DNA from: Tritrichomonas musculus
Lineage: Eukaryota; Parabasalia; Tritrichomonadida; Tritrichomonadidae
Direction: 5' to 3'
Length of the DNA: 64,000 bases
Assembly: GCA_039105265.1 (NCBI GenBank)
Contig: JAPFFF010000004.1
Span: 2,976,001-3,040,000, forward strand
In this document: piece by piece, positions 19,143 to 30,292 of the stretch
How the letters are laid out: each line of letters starts with the position of its first letter
Position numbering within the stretch: position 1 is the first letter of the stretch
The notes under the pieces: model-generated
Seen by the model: only the letters and a program-made list of their open reading frames with translations
What the model was told of the DNA's origin: nothing
Database searches by the model: none
Program-made: the position numbers and the translations under genes

Positions 19143-21332
19143 TTAAGGGCAAAGTTGGTTTTGCCAAAAATTCAATTATAATTCAAAAAAATGAATAAAA
19201 ATCATTTTTTTTTTTGTGAGAGTACTGAAATTATTTTGGAAGTATTCAATTTTTTCTTACACGAAAAAAAAAGATCGAAGATTTCTGATGAATCAAAAAA
19301 AAAACTACGACTTCTTTCTTGTGGCGAATGAATAAGATTATTCAGTATATTTTTTTTATACATATAAAATTACAAAGAATAAAATAAAAAAATATCAATA
19401 TACGTATAGTTGGCTCTTCTATAAGTTAATTTTTTATTTAAAAGAATGATATAACTAGAAAGTATATAAGTTATATAATAGTATTTATAATATTTTGTTG
19501 ATGTATCTTTGCTTTTTAATCATCCACGACTATTTTTTCCCAAGCATTTACAAAAACAACTTTCTGTCTGATCGCTTTATGGGAAATAAATTGAAATATA
19601 TTATTTATGAGACTAATATAAAGCTATATTTTGTATAATCACTTTGATATAATGATTATTTATCGAGGAAAATTGAATTGAAGTTAGTATCATGAAATTT
19701 TTCTGAGAGGTGAGTTGGCTCTTCTCTCAAAATTTTTTAAAAATAAAAGTAGAAAAGATTTTGTTTGCTAAGAATGGCATTAATATGTCATTGATATATT
19801 AGTATATTTTTTTCGAATTAAAAAACGCGGATGCCAGGAAAAAAAAAAAAAAGATCATCGAAGATTTAAAAACATTTCTTGTGGGAAAATAACTTGTATT
19901 GAATTTGAGCATGTTGAATATCTGAATAATATCATAAATCACGGGAAAATAAAAAATTAATGGTACAGACAGCGTCTTTCCAAAATAATTTTTAATAATT
20001 TTTGAGTTATATGGTTCTCAAAAAGTTTTATTGAATTATATTAGATTATTAATTGTGGAAAGTTAAATGATTTATATTTTTATGGTATTTACTCCTGGTT
20101 TATCTAATAAAACATTAAAAACTTCTTTTTATTGAATTTTCTCTTTTTGAAATGAAAAAAATCAAAATATTAATTATTTTCACTTTTTGTGATAAAAATT
20201 TTAATTTATTCAAATAATTTTATTTTTTCAGAGTAATGTTATATTTTCTGTTTTTAATTTATTTTTTTTGGTATTTAAAAAGTTTAACCCAACCAAATCA
20301 ATTTTTAAAATATTATAGTTTTTATAAATTCCTATTTTTTTCTTTTATTTATTATTTAATGTCATTTATAAAGATGTATTAAATTATATAAAGTTGATTT
20401 AATTTGAAAAATAAGTCAATTTTAAATTGAAATATCTTTATTAAATAATCATAGAGTTATAAATAAAACATAAAACTAAAAAAATAGATTATAATATTTC
20501 TCAATGAGCACTTTTAAAATTATACTCAAAATTTTATAATTTTTTAACATCTAATTTACTAAAAATGATGTTTTTTTTTCAATTACAAATTGGACGTATT
20601 GATACAAAAAGTTCTTAATCAACCGATTATCATCAGAAAATATCTTTATAAAGATATTCTATGTCTGGTATAAGACTTCTCTTAAACTGCCATCTTAAGA
20701 AAATTCATAAGACTTCTCTTAAAATCAATACCAGACATTTCACACAGATGGCAGGCTCTTTTTTCATTCTATAATATGAGAAATTTTAATTTTCAAAAAT
20801 AGAATATTTTAATTAATACGCTTTGATAATTTTTTTATCAAAAAGGTCAATAATTTTCATTTTCCAAACTAATTCAAGTTGGATCTATCAACTTTTTATA
20901 ATCAATTGTGACAGAAAATTATTTGAAAAATTGCATTTCCAGAAAAAAATCATTTAAAAAAATATAGTTGCTTGATTAATATGCATATAAATGATTAGTT
21001 TTACTTAATAAGCTTTTTTTAAAAAAAATTAAAAAACAATCAAAAAATTTGAGAGAATAGCAAAAAATACTCAATTATTTGAAAGCATAGAAAAATACAA
21101 ATATGAATAAAATTAAATATATCAATATATTGATAATGCTCAAATTATTGGTATACACACTTAATTATTTCAAATAATAAACATTCAAAAATAGTATAAA
21201 TATGAAAATTTAATATTTATATATCGCAATATGAACGTTTATCTTTTAAACACCAAATTTGTATAGAAAAAAAAATATTCAATTTTTTTTTTGGTTTCTC
21301 AAAAAATGATCGTCAGCCAACTTTGCCCTTAA
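19143..21332. mobile_element. TTAA-bounded inverted-repeat element (2.2 kb)
   Basis: The left end TTAAGGGCAAAGTTGG (19143-19158) is the exact reverse complement of CCAACTTTGCCCTTAA at 21317-21332. The interior is extremely AT-rich with no coding frame. It contains GTTGGCTCTTCT twice (near 19409 and 19712) and a segment at about 20090-20240 that also occurs, diverged, at 44846-45005. Non-autonomous; its TTAA-GG ends are shared with the elements at 16007, 21413 and 51675. Confidence 0.68.
20661..20754. repeat. Interleaved inverted and direct repeats
   Basis: ATGTCTGGTAT (20661-20671) pairs with ATACCAGACAT (20728-20738). Just inside, AAGACTTCTCTTAAA occurs twice in direct orientation. CTGCCATCT inside the loop pairs with AGATGGCAG (20746-20754) outside it, so two hairpins overlap and exclude one another. 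No gene is nearby. Confidence 0.7.
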
Positions 21333-21412
21333 GAATTCAAAAATTTTATATCTACTCATTTAATTTTTGAATTGTCATTGAAAAAAAAAATATGTAATAT
21401 ATAATTAAATAT

Positions 21413-21767
21413 TTAAGGTTCTCCTTCCCTAAAAAAATGTAGATTATTCAATATTGAATTAACTCATAGAATATATAATTCAATAGAGCATTTTTCGGAA
21501 AAAGTTTTGGTTAAAAATATAAAAAATAGACCTTAACGATTAAATCTTATTTTTTTCAAATTTTTATTGATTTTTTAATTTTATGATTTCAATCTGTAAA
21601 AAAATAAAATCGATAAGATTTCATGAAAATGTTTTTATTTAATAATTTAAAATATATATCTGCGCAAATATTATATTTTAATTCGTTTTTAAAGACGATA
21701 TTTATGCATATTTTATTTGTGAAGTCTAATTGAATTTAATCTTTTGAATTTGAAAGGAGAACCTTAA
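21413..21767. mobile_element. TTAA-bounded MITE (355 bp)
   Basis: TTAAGGTTCTCCTT at the left end is the reverse complement of AAGGAGAACCTTAA at the right end. The interior is AT-rich and non-coding. Size and structure are those of a MITE; the TTAA-GG ends match three other elements. Confidence 0.7.
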
Positions 21768-21821
21768 TATATATGAAAAATTAATTTTTTTATACTTACA
21801 TTTTACATAAAGAAAAGGAAT

Positions 21822-22108
21822 AAACCCCCTAACTTTTTCAACAACCCCCTAACTTTTTTTGACCATTTTTCCCTCTCAAATTAGCCTTTTTTGATGGCAA
21901 AAAGTACTTTCTTTTGAATATAAATTTAAATATGGAAAAAAGTTAGGGGGTTTTGTAAAGTTAAAATCAGGGCTTCTAAATTATAATACATAAATAATAT
22001 TGAATACATTATTAAATATATTAAAATGAATGAATATTTATTGATCCATAAAAAGTTTTCTCTCAAATTTTAAAAAAGTTAGGGGGGTTTTTTATCGTTA
22101 GGGGGTTT
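21822..22108. mobile_element. MITE with doubled CCCCCTAAC ends
   Basis: The left end carries ACCCCCTAAC twice (21824 and 21846). The right end carries its reverse complement GTTAGGGGG twice (about 22078 and 22097). A third inverted copy lies inside at about 21945. The result is a 287-bp fold-back element whose double arms can pair in more than one register. Confidence 0.6.
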
Positions 22109-22659
22109 TGAACTTTACTTTATTAAAAAACGAAAAGCTAGTTGTCAAAAGATAACAGCTTGTCTATTGGCAGAAAATAATTATTTGATAAGTGAAAATG
22201 ATAGAAAAGTATTTTATATTTAAAAGATATTAATATTTTAATAGATTAATTTGGTTCTTAATTATATATAAATCAAAATTTTCATATTTTGGAAAGTTTT
22301 TTTAAAGCGGAATGATGAAAAAAAGACAATTTAAAAAATTCACTTTTTTTAAATCGAGTCTATATATATTATATAATATATATACTAAAAAGCGATTATA
22401 TAAAATATAAACTTAAGTGCCTCAAAATTTTAATTTTATCTGTTCATTGATTTTTTTAATAAAATTTAATTTGAAAACTTGATATTTTTGCCAAAAACGT
22501 GCAAATACAACAACCAAAATAAGGATTAAAGAATATAAACGTTAAAAAGTTACGTTAATGAATTTGTGATGTGAAAAAAGTAAAGGCTACGTACTAGATT
22601 TGTACCTTAAAAATAAATATTTTATATAATATATATAGTCTTTTCTTTTTGTGGTAATT
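22109..22659. other. No supported feature
   Basis: AT-rich, no open frame and no inverted repeat that I can see, apart from short TATATA tracts near 22365-22390. Confidence 0.4.
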
Positions 22660-23081
22660 TTATAGTAGGAATTTGTGCCGTTGGAAGCATTCTAAAGCCA
22701 GCAATAGTTGTCCCTAGAAAAACCATAGAGCTTGAATTATATGATCAAGGATACACTCTTGATAAATTATGCATATGCAGTTCTGATTCTGGTTTTTTTG
22801 CAACAAAGCAATTCTTGACTTGGGACTTTCAATGCTTTTCCCCAGAAATTAAGAAAAAAAGAGAAGAATGCCAAAACAAAGGTGAATGCTTCCTCATACT
22901 TGACGGTTTTGGACTTCATGAAAACGATGAGTTTTTAAACGCATGCACTGAGGAAGGCATCATTCCTCTTCCATTGGCACCGCACTCAAATGATCAAAAT
23001 CAATCTCTGGACATTTGTTTTTTTGCTGTTCAAAAGTACAAAATGAATAGGTTTGGTAATAATGCGAACTCTAAAAAGTGA
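22660..23081 (+). pseudogene. Pogo/Tigger-like (DDE_1) transposase fragment, second copy
   Basis: A continuous frame from about 22662 to 23081, lacking any N-terminal part, encodes the catalytic core of a pogo-like transposase. It contains SSDSGFFATKQFL, FLILDGFGLHENDEF around the second Asp, and LAPHSNDQNQSLDICFFAVQK, matching the family LxPHxSHxxQPLDVxxF motif. It is not the same lineage as the copy at 12979-14056, since residues differ at most positions. The truncated 5' end and lack of a start make it a remnant. Confidence 0.8.
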
Positions 23082-23224
23082 CTTTTTTTAAAAAAATAAT
23101 AATAAAAAAAGAATATATTTTTATTCTTTTTATTAAAATGAAATAATTATTAGTATGTCAATTTAGAAAAATATTCTGATAAAAATTTTTCTGCAGATAT
23201 GATAAATTATTTCAAAGTATTTTG

Positions 23225-23800
23225 AGCTTTTAGAGCTTTTTTGATTTCTTTCTTTCTGCAATTTGATCATTTACTTGACATACCAAACTGATTCTCAAAT
23301 CTTTGAATAAAAGTGTACCTGAGATATTTTGGAAAATCATTTGATCTTCATCTTGAGCCCAATTCCTGTGACTTTATTTTTTTTTTCAATAAGAATTTTT
23401 TTATCAAGTTCAGATTTCATACAACTGAACTTTTTCAGAAGTCTATATAACATTTATTGCTTGTTTGCTAATAAAAATTTATCAATTATATCTGTTTCAT
23501 CTTTGTTCCATTCTTTTTCTTATTTTTTTCTACAGGTTTTTCTGCTATTAGTTCTGCTTGAAAATATCTATTTGTTATTCCAATATTTCTTAACTTTTGA
23601 GGAGTTTTAAACTTTTAGAGAGGATTTTTTCCAGGGAATTCATTTAAACTTTTAACAAAGTCAAGAATAATATTTATATTTTCAGAATTTTCTAAATTAA
23701 TAAGAGCAAGAAGCTCTTTAACAATAATTTTTGGATTTACTTTTTGATCCAAAAAGCATTCATCTAGTTTTGTTTTGACTCCACACCGAATTGAATACTG
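23225..23800 (-). pseudogene. Broken Myb/SANT-like gene
   Basis: Minus-strand reading gives pieces of two Myb-like repeats: EWNKDETDIIDKFLLANKQ (about 23455-23515) and NWAQDEDQMIFQNISGTLL (about 23300-23365), each with the W..DE pattern of a SANT helix. Upstream on the same strand is a helical stretch containing ELLALINLENSENINIILDF. Frame changes and stops separate them. This is the common architecture of short trichomonad Myb proteins. It lies tail-to-tail with the transposase fragment. Confidence 0.5.
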
Positions 23801-24063
23801 CTAATATAGCACGATGTATTGATCTACACATTGATATCTTATAAGTTGATATCTTGCTAAATTGTGTAAAATTGTTGTAAATCTATTTTCGGAATTGCAC
23901 AGCATTCTTAATAAGCAGATGAAGTTTTCAGTGCTGCTGCTCCCTAACCTATTTAAAAAATATTTTCCGTCCGGTACATTTCAATCGGGGAGAATTTTTT
24001 TTTGTAGTCATTAATGACAAAATGGATGGATTTTTTACACAGACTGGAATGATGCTAAATAAT

Positions 24064-24687
24064 CACGCCTTTTATATATACTACTTTTGGAATAGAAACT
24101 TTTTGTGAAAAGAACTTTTTGATTACATGAATGATACAGCTTTTTGAATGAATGAACGATAAAACTTTTTATGAGTCAGCGTGTTGAATGGGGTCTATGG
24201 GTGGGATCCCTGGGAGTAGCCCGAGCCCAGCCTCTTGCCAAGCGAAGCAATATAGGCTGTGCATAAGCAGAGCCTATACTATACTACTCCCCAGCCTATA
24301 TATTTCGCCATCAAACTCAGGTTACACTTCGCTTGGTCTTCGCTACCGGGCCAAATACCATCTGAAAACCTATGTTAGGTACACCTTGCCAATTCTCTCT
24401 AATTTCCCACCACCATCCATCAAGGTAGTAGTATAGTATAGGGGTGCTCTCTACTTTCGCCCCGCCTATACCGCTTTGCTACAAGCTCATCTACGATTCG
24501 CTTTCGTTCGCGCTACTTCATGGTTTCTCACCCCTGAACCCCTTATATTTTGTCACTTCACAATAAAAGTGCATTTTTGCTAAAAAAAAAAGTGTCAGCA
24601 TATAAAAAGTGGATTTCACTGCTTATAAAAAGACTACGAAAAAAAATGAATGAAAAACCACCTACAATATCACAAGAGATAGGTTTA

Positions 24688-24724
<37 letters not shown>

Positions 24725-24869
24725 TAGATAGTTAATGCTGATTTCATTATATAAACCTCATTATAATCCTTAGATTCACATTCATCGATATGAAAAGTAA
24801 AATTTATTTGGATGAAATAAAAGTTCTGAATTCACAAGCTGTCAAAAAGTAGTATATATAAATGGCGTG
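24064..24869. mobile_element. Inverted-repeat element with GC-rich core
   Basis: CACGCCTTTTATATATACT at 24064 pairs with its near-perfect inverse ending at 24869 (27-bp arms with two mismatches). The interior includes a G+C-rich island at 24186-24540 with several CGAAGC/GCTTCG words and an inverted pair AATATAGGCT/AGCCTATA (24248-24275), and a poly(A) tract at 24691-24722. A related direct copy of the end (ATCACTTCCTTTATATATACT) lies just outside at 24901. The same AGGCTGTGC...AGCCTA island recurs at 41230-41265. Confidence 0.55.
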
Positions 24870-26172
24870 TTTTTTTAACATCGCTTCACTCCGTGTAAAA
24901 AATCACTTCCTTTATATATACTATTTTTTGAATACAGAACTTTTTGAATGCAAGACTGATAGAACTTTTTGAATGTCCGCTATACTATATTACTAAGGTC
25001 AAGTACAAAGTCTATTTCCAAGGTTTAGCGTGGTTTTTTGAGTCTAAATATTTAAGATATATTATAAATAATAAATTACTATTTAAAAATGTACTAATAA
25101 AATAATTTATTTCCCCTATTTTTCGAAGTGTCTCTAGCTGGTGTCGAGCGAAGCCGAGACCTCGACGTTGGGGCTATAGAGACACTGGGAAATATTCTGG
25201 AAAAATATAAAAGGGTAAAAAATTGGCCACTACAGGCAAAAATTGACTGAGCTCTGTCTGCTGGCAAATATGATAATTTGAAAAAAATCAGCTAGCATAA
25301 ATTAGATAGATCATAAAATTCTCACTTTTTCGCAATTTTGTTATTCAATTTTTTTCAATGATTTTTAATCGTTGTGGCCCTGCATTTTTTTTTAAACTCA
25401 GTCCTCTACTTAAGCTCAGTTAATATTAACATAGTATTTACACTATTACCATTCACAAATATCGATTAGGTTTACATACACTTGAAATTAATGAGAAAAG
25501 GGTTCAAATGCTGAATTAATCAGGTCTCAATAGCAATAAAAATGTCATCCAATCAAAACAATAAGCTTAATTTACATAATTGATTAAGAAATACATCCAA
25601 AATGTAGGTATTATTAAACATTTATATATTATTTTAGTGGTTTTTCATGTTCTTTTTCATTTTTGTGTATATTTTAATCGTCGTGGCTCTACGTTTATTT
25701 ATTTTTTGGCTTCTAATTTTATGTTTTTTTAATGAGCAACCTTGCATAAGACTGGTATGAATGCATATCAAGCTGCTCATGCATTTGGCCTGATTGAATT
25801 ATCCAGCTTATATTAAATTATAATACACATTGGAATATGTATTCTCAAATATGTTTATACTTTTTAGCATTTAATCTAAATAATACGGAAAATGTATTCA
25901 CATATAAATTCACTTTTAGATGGATCAGTAAAAAATTAATACTTTCCTTTAACTTTTATATTTTATTTTCTCTCCTTTTTTTTTAACTTTTTGAATAGAA
26001 AAAATGTGAAAAAGTGGGACTATTTGTAGGTATAAACTTTTGAATTGAAAAAATGTGAAAAAGTGAGAAAAATTGAATCTATCATAAATTATGATATTTT
26101 TCCAACTTATTTTTTTAGCCATTATTACACATTTTTATTTTTATATATTTAATGTGAAAATATATAATTATA
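24870..26172. other. Accessory spacer with hairpin and diverged direct repeats
   Basis: No gene seen. A strong hairpin lies at 25128-25185. TTTTAATCGTTGTGGCCCTGC (in part) near 25364 and TTTTAATCGTCGTGGCTCTAC near 25674 are diverged direct copies. Copies of ACTTTTTGAAT occur repeatedly, a word found across the whole accessory region. Confidence 0.45.
25128..25185. repeat. Nested GC-rich hairpin
   Basis: GTGTCTCTAGC (25128-25138) pairs with GCTATAGAGACAC (25173-25185) with a two-base bulge. Inside, GTCGAG pairs with CTCGAC around CGAAGCCGAGAC. This is a stable stem in a very AT-rich context and carries the same GAGCGAAGC word as other palindromes in the window. Confidence 0.75.
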
Positions 26173-26628
26173 CAAATACCCGTATTAATATCGACGTTAC
26201 AGTTTTGCACCATTTTTATTTTGTAATATAAAATATTAATTCTCAATTTTTTAATTCATTGAATATTTCACAGAAATGACAATAGTGGAAAAATAAAAAG
26301 AGGCGCTCAAACTTTTTGAATACCATACATAGAATTCATATCACCATTGTTCGGACAATTGGTGGCGGTTTCAAATTAGAAAAACTCAAAAGCAAACACT
26401 ACAACAGTCGCATCTCAAGCAATATTTCAAATTTATCTCAACTACAGTTTACCCTTGTCGCAGCACATATTTCAATATCAATTAAACTCACCTATACTCA
26501 ATCTTTGGAACATCTCGTTCCTACATCAATCATCCAGAACTGTTATAAGAGAAAAATGTTCCTGTAAACCATTCAAAAAAAATGTATTCAAAAAGTTTAA
26601 AATTCCATTTTACACCTCTAAAATTTTT

Positions 26629-26924
26629 ACGTTATTTCATTTATATTGAACAAATAATACATAATTCAATTCTTACTACAACGCAAACATCGAACGACTC
26701 AAAGAAGAAAACAACACAATAATCAGAATGATCCATAACTCTTTCTGCTATCCAAACGTTATTTCATTTATATTGAACAAATAATACATAATTCAATTCT
26801 CACTACAACGCAAACATCGAACGACTCAAAGAAGAAAACAACACAATAATCAGAATGATCCATAACTCTTTCTGCTATCCAAACGTTATTTCATTTATAT
26901 TGAACAAATAATACATAATTCAAT
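26629..26924. repeat. 127-bp tandem repeat
   Basis: Copies start at 26629, 26756 and 26883 (the last is partial), nearly identical. The first 43 bases of the unit are also the innermost part of the terminal inverted repeat of the integrase element. The remainder reads as a coiled-coil-like peptide containing ERLKEENNTIIRMIHNS, which suggests a captured gene fragment. Because 127 is not a multiple of three the array itself is not coding. Confidence 0.8.
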
Positions 26925-27669
26925 TTTCTCGATAACCCAAATTTTGATAAATATATAAATAAATAATGAATTTTTTTGCATATATAGCATATAAATTACT
27001 AAAATTGTATTTGCAATTATATTTTTAAAATAAAAGAATTTCTTTTTAAAAAGTTTTACTTTTTCAATCATATTTCTTAGAAACTTTTTTGGATGACATA
27101 ATTTCCATATACTCCTATTGATTTTTATGCATAGTAATATATGTTTAAACTAAGCTTATGAGGAGCCTCATGAGCTTTGTTTTTTTGTAGCCATTAACAA
27201 GCCATAATGAGATTGCAGGCCAAAAAATCAATTAACTAACTTCAGTATTTTAATTATACTAGCTAACTTTGAAACTATTTAATCGTTAACATTTTCTTTA
27301 ATCAAAACAAATTGTCTAACATAATCATTTTTGTCATTAAAATAACCACAAATCAAAACATGGCTGGTTATTTGATAACTTCTCTCAATTGTGAACATAA
27401 TTTATACATCTTTGAAGTATAATCTGGATTGAGAAGATATTCATCAATCGCTAATCATATCCAAAATGCATAAATATATATCTCCTAATCATATACACGA
27501 TCTTTACCCACTTAAATATATATCTCCCTTCAATAAATATTATAATTTTAGATAAATATTATCATACCCATAAGAATCATTTCACTGAGAGATAACTTGC
27601 TTGAAATAAAAATTAGTATATGATAAATCTATTATTAACAATCTCATCATCATCATTATAAACATTAAG

Positions 27670-28800
27670 GTCTAGTTCACCTTGATTGTTAACCGCGTAA
27701 GGTAAAGGTTAATTGCTATCATCTTACATATAGAATTTCTTGTTTTATCAGTAGTCATCATGAAATCGACATAGTATTCATCGAAATCATTCTGAGGTGA
27801 ACTGAATGAAAGCATGGTAGTATCTCCTATCTCTACTACTGCAGCAAAGTCATTAATATCATATTCACTTTTAGAAACAGTATTAAGATAGAAAGGTACA
27901 TCATTTCTTAAACGCATAAGATAATAATTATCTTTATCTAATTGCTCATATGCTGTTATCTTTTCTTCTTTCGATTGCTCTGAATCATATATATAATTAT
28001 GATGTTTGATAAAAATACTCTCCTCTTCTTTACTATCATGCAGATCATTAATGAAATCAAAATCATCGAAAATATCATTACTTACAATCTTCTTGATCCA
28101 TACTATTAACTACATCTTGAATCCGTTCATCATCCAAAATATCTATAACATCATACAATCTTTGAGCCTAATCATCGAATTTATCTTTTCTATATTTGCA
28201 AATGTACAATACGAAATCTAATTGCATACTTTGTCTGATGCTGATTTTTATTCTACGTACTCCAATGATCTTCTCACCTACATCAGACGTCCTCCACTCA
28301 GGTGAATATTTGAAGTAGATTCGATTAAAATGCTCAATACCGTTTCGAAAGTAATCAATGTGTCCAAACATATCTTTGATTGTTATATCGTCCTTAATCG
28401 AATTATACACTGTATCAATTGGTAGTGGGATCTGTTCATTAGCTTGTATATCTAGTCGATAATTCATTTGAAGTTGATTAAACATTGTCCCAAAATAAGT
28501 TCAGGCAATATAATCTTAATGCCCTATAACATTAGCTAGAGGCAACACCTCTTAAATAGTGCCGAATCTCTCTAGCTGTGATGCTGATAAAAAATAATAC
28601 TCACCACTCATACTCGGGATTGTCTTCACTTGATGAAAACTCGTCGTCATGGTTCTATCATGATGATATTACCGTTGTCATCAATGTTTGGTTCTACATT
28701 GATGATGTTACCGTCTTCATCAGCGTAGATTGATCATCAAGTATGACAATATCGCCGATGTATGGTTCTATCTTGTTGACATCGTTTGAGATGTAGATAA
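27670..28800 (-). pseudogene. Broken minus-strand gene inside the integrase element
   Basis: The minus strand from about 28800 to 27670 is coding-like. The first part has an acidic repeat of the form DGNIINVEPNIDDNGNIIMIEP (in part), the second part MFNQLQMNYRLDIQANEQ and onward, the third MRLRNDVPFYLNTVSKSEYD. Composition is less AT-rich than the surroundings. I do not recognise the family. It appears broken in a few places and is treated as a fossil passenger or accessory gene of the element. Confidence 0.4.
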
Positions 28801-29431
28801 AATATTGAGTTTAAAATAAAAGCAGGGTAGTTGTTCAGATTTAAATTAAAACTTGCAATTAGGTGGTTGTCATGAGGTTGATGGTAAGTTTTGTAGGTAA
28901 GAAGTTAAGAGGGCAGATGGTACAAAGAACCAGACGCCACCCTTTACATTACTACTATTTTGCCACATTCATTAAATGAAGATAGAAAATTGATAGGACG
29001 AAACAATGTAAAAAACTTTTTGAGGTCTTAAAAAAGTGTCAAAAACAATCTTAGCTTAACTGAAGGTCGAAAATCGCTATATTTGCAATCTACTTAGATA
29101 ATTATATCTTATTCAATTAGTAAACAACTCAGAAATGAATATCGATATATAAGTTTATAATAAAGATTTATCCATACTTTTTAATTAATGTTATAAGAAA
29201 AAAGGAATATTTATAAATAAATAGATATAAAATGATATGTATAAATAGAAAAATTTTTTAGATATATATGAACTTTTTAAATAGTATATTTTTAGAAGTC
29301 CGATAAAACTTTTTCATTTAAAAATCATTGAAAAAGTTTCGATATATAAATTTATCCACTTTTTGTTTAAAGCTTATTAAAAAGTTTCTACTCTCTTTTA
29401 TTAACGTACATAACGTACTTTAAATTAATCA

Positions 29432-30292
29432 ATGAATCACAATCCTCGCCAAAGTATTCGAGCAATTAAGAAAGAATATGGTGTTGGCTTTGAAAAAGCT
29501 CAATATATTCAATCAGTTTTATATAATAAAGAATTTAATGGACGAAAACCAATTTCAATTTCACAAGAAGAAGTAGATTATGTCCTTAATTATAAAGATA
29601 ATTTTAACGTGGGATATAAAAGAATAGCAAAAGTGACACAGCTAGATGAAAATGCACCTCAAGGAATAGGCGAATGGAAAGTTCGAAAAATATTTGATTA
29701 TCATGACCTATACAACTATCAAGAAGATTACATACCAAAAGAAAGCCATGATAAAAGATTTGTGGCTCGTTATGCAGGACAAGCCTGGCATACAGACTTA
29801 CATTATTTAGAATTACTGGCAGAAGAAAACTACAAACAGAAATATTTAATTGGTTTTGTTGACGATAGGTCAAGAAAACTACTTTATTATGAAATATTAG
29901 AAGATAAAGAAGCAGAAAGTACAACAAATGCTCTATTAAATGCTCTCAAAATTTACTCAAAACCAAAAACGTTGATCATTGACAACGGAAAAGAATTTAT
30001 AGCTAAATGTTTTGTATCTGCACTTAATTTATATGGGATTAATAAGCACAATGTTCATCCTTACACTCCCGAGGAGAATGGTAAGGTTGAACGATTCTGG
30101 TACACGATTGAGCGTGCAAAAGTTCGCCCTTTAAGAGGTTCATATTTGGAATCATTAATTGAGCAATACAACAAGTTCTGGGTTCATGGTGGCTTGAAAG
30201 AAATAACTCAACGTAATTTAACACCTAATCAAGCGTGGGACAGCATGCCACACTATATTGGACAAGATGATGCTAATTATATTTATTATTAA
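29432..30292 (+). CDS. DD35E (rve-type) integrase/transposase, whole-looking
   Basis: A 286-residue protein from a clear ATG to a stop, with no visible defect. Residues 1-95 look like helix-turn-helix DNA-binding segments (GYKRIAKV, EWKVRKIF). The RNase H-fold core holds D122 (WHTDLHYL), D184 (LIIDNGKEF) and E220 (PYTPEENGKVERFW), an exact D-x61-D-x35-E arrangement, with the N..V.RF.....E pattern after the Glu seen in retroviral-type and IS3/IS481 integrases. It would cut and join the ends of its own element and perhaps related non-autonomous elements. It lies within long inverted repeats at 26541-30568. There is no chromodomain. Single exon; an AT-rich leader precedes the ATG. Confidence 0.88.
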   Translation: MNHNPRQSIRAIKKEYGVGFEKAQYIQSVLYNKEFNGRKPISISQEEVDYVLNYKDNFNVGYKRIAKVTQLDENAPQGIGEWKVRKIFDYHDLYNYQEDYIPKESHDKRFVARYAGQAWHTDLHYLELLAEENYKQKYLIGFVDDRSRKLLYYEILEDKEAESTTNALLNALKIYSKPKTLIIDNGKEFIAKCFVSALNLYGINKHNVHPYTPEENGKVERFWYTIERAKVRPLRGSYLESLIEQYNKFWVHGGLKEITQRNLTPNQAWDSMPHYIGQDDANYIYY

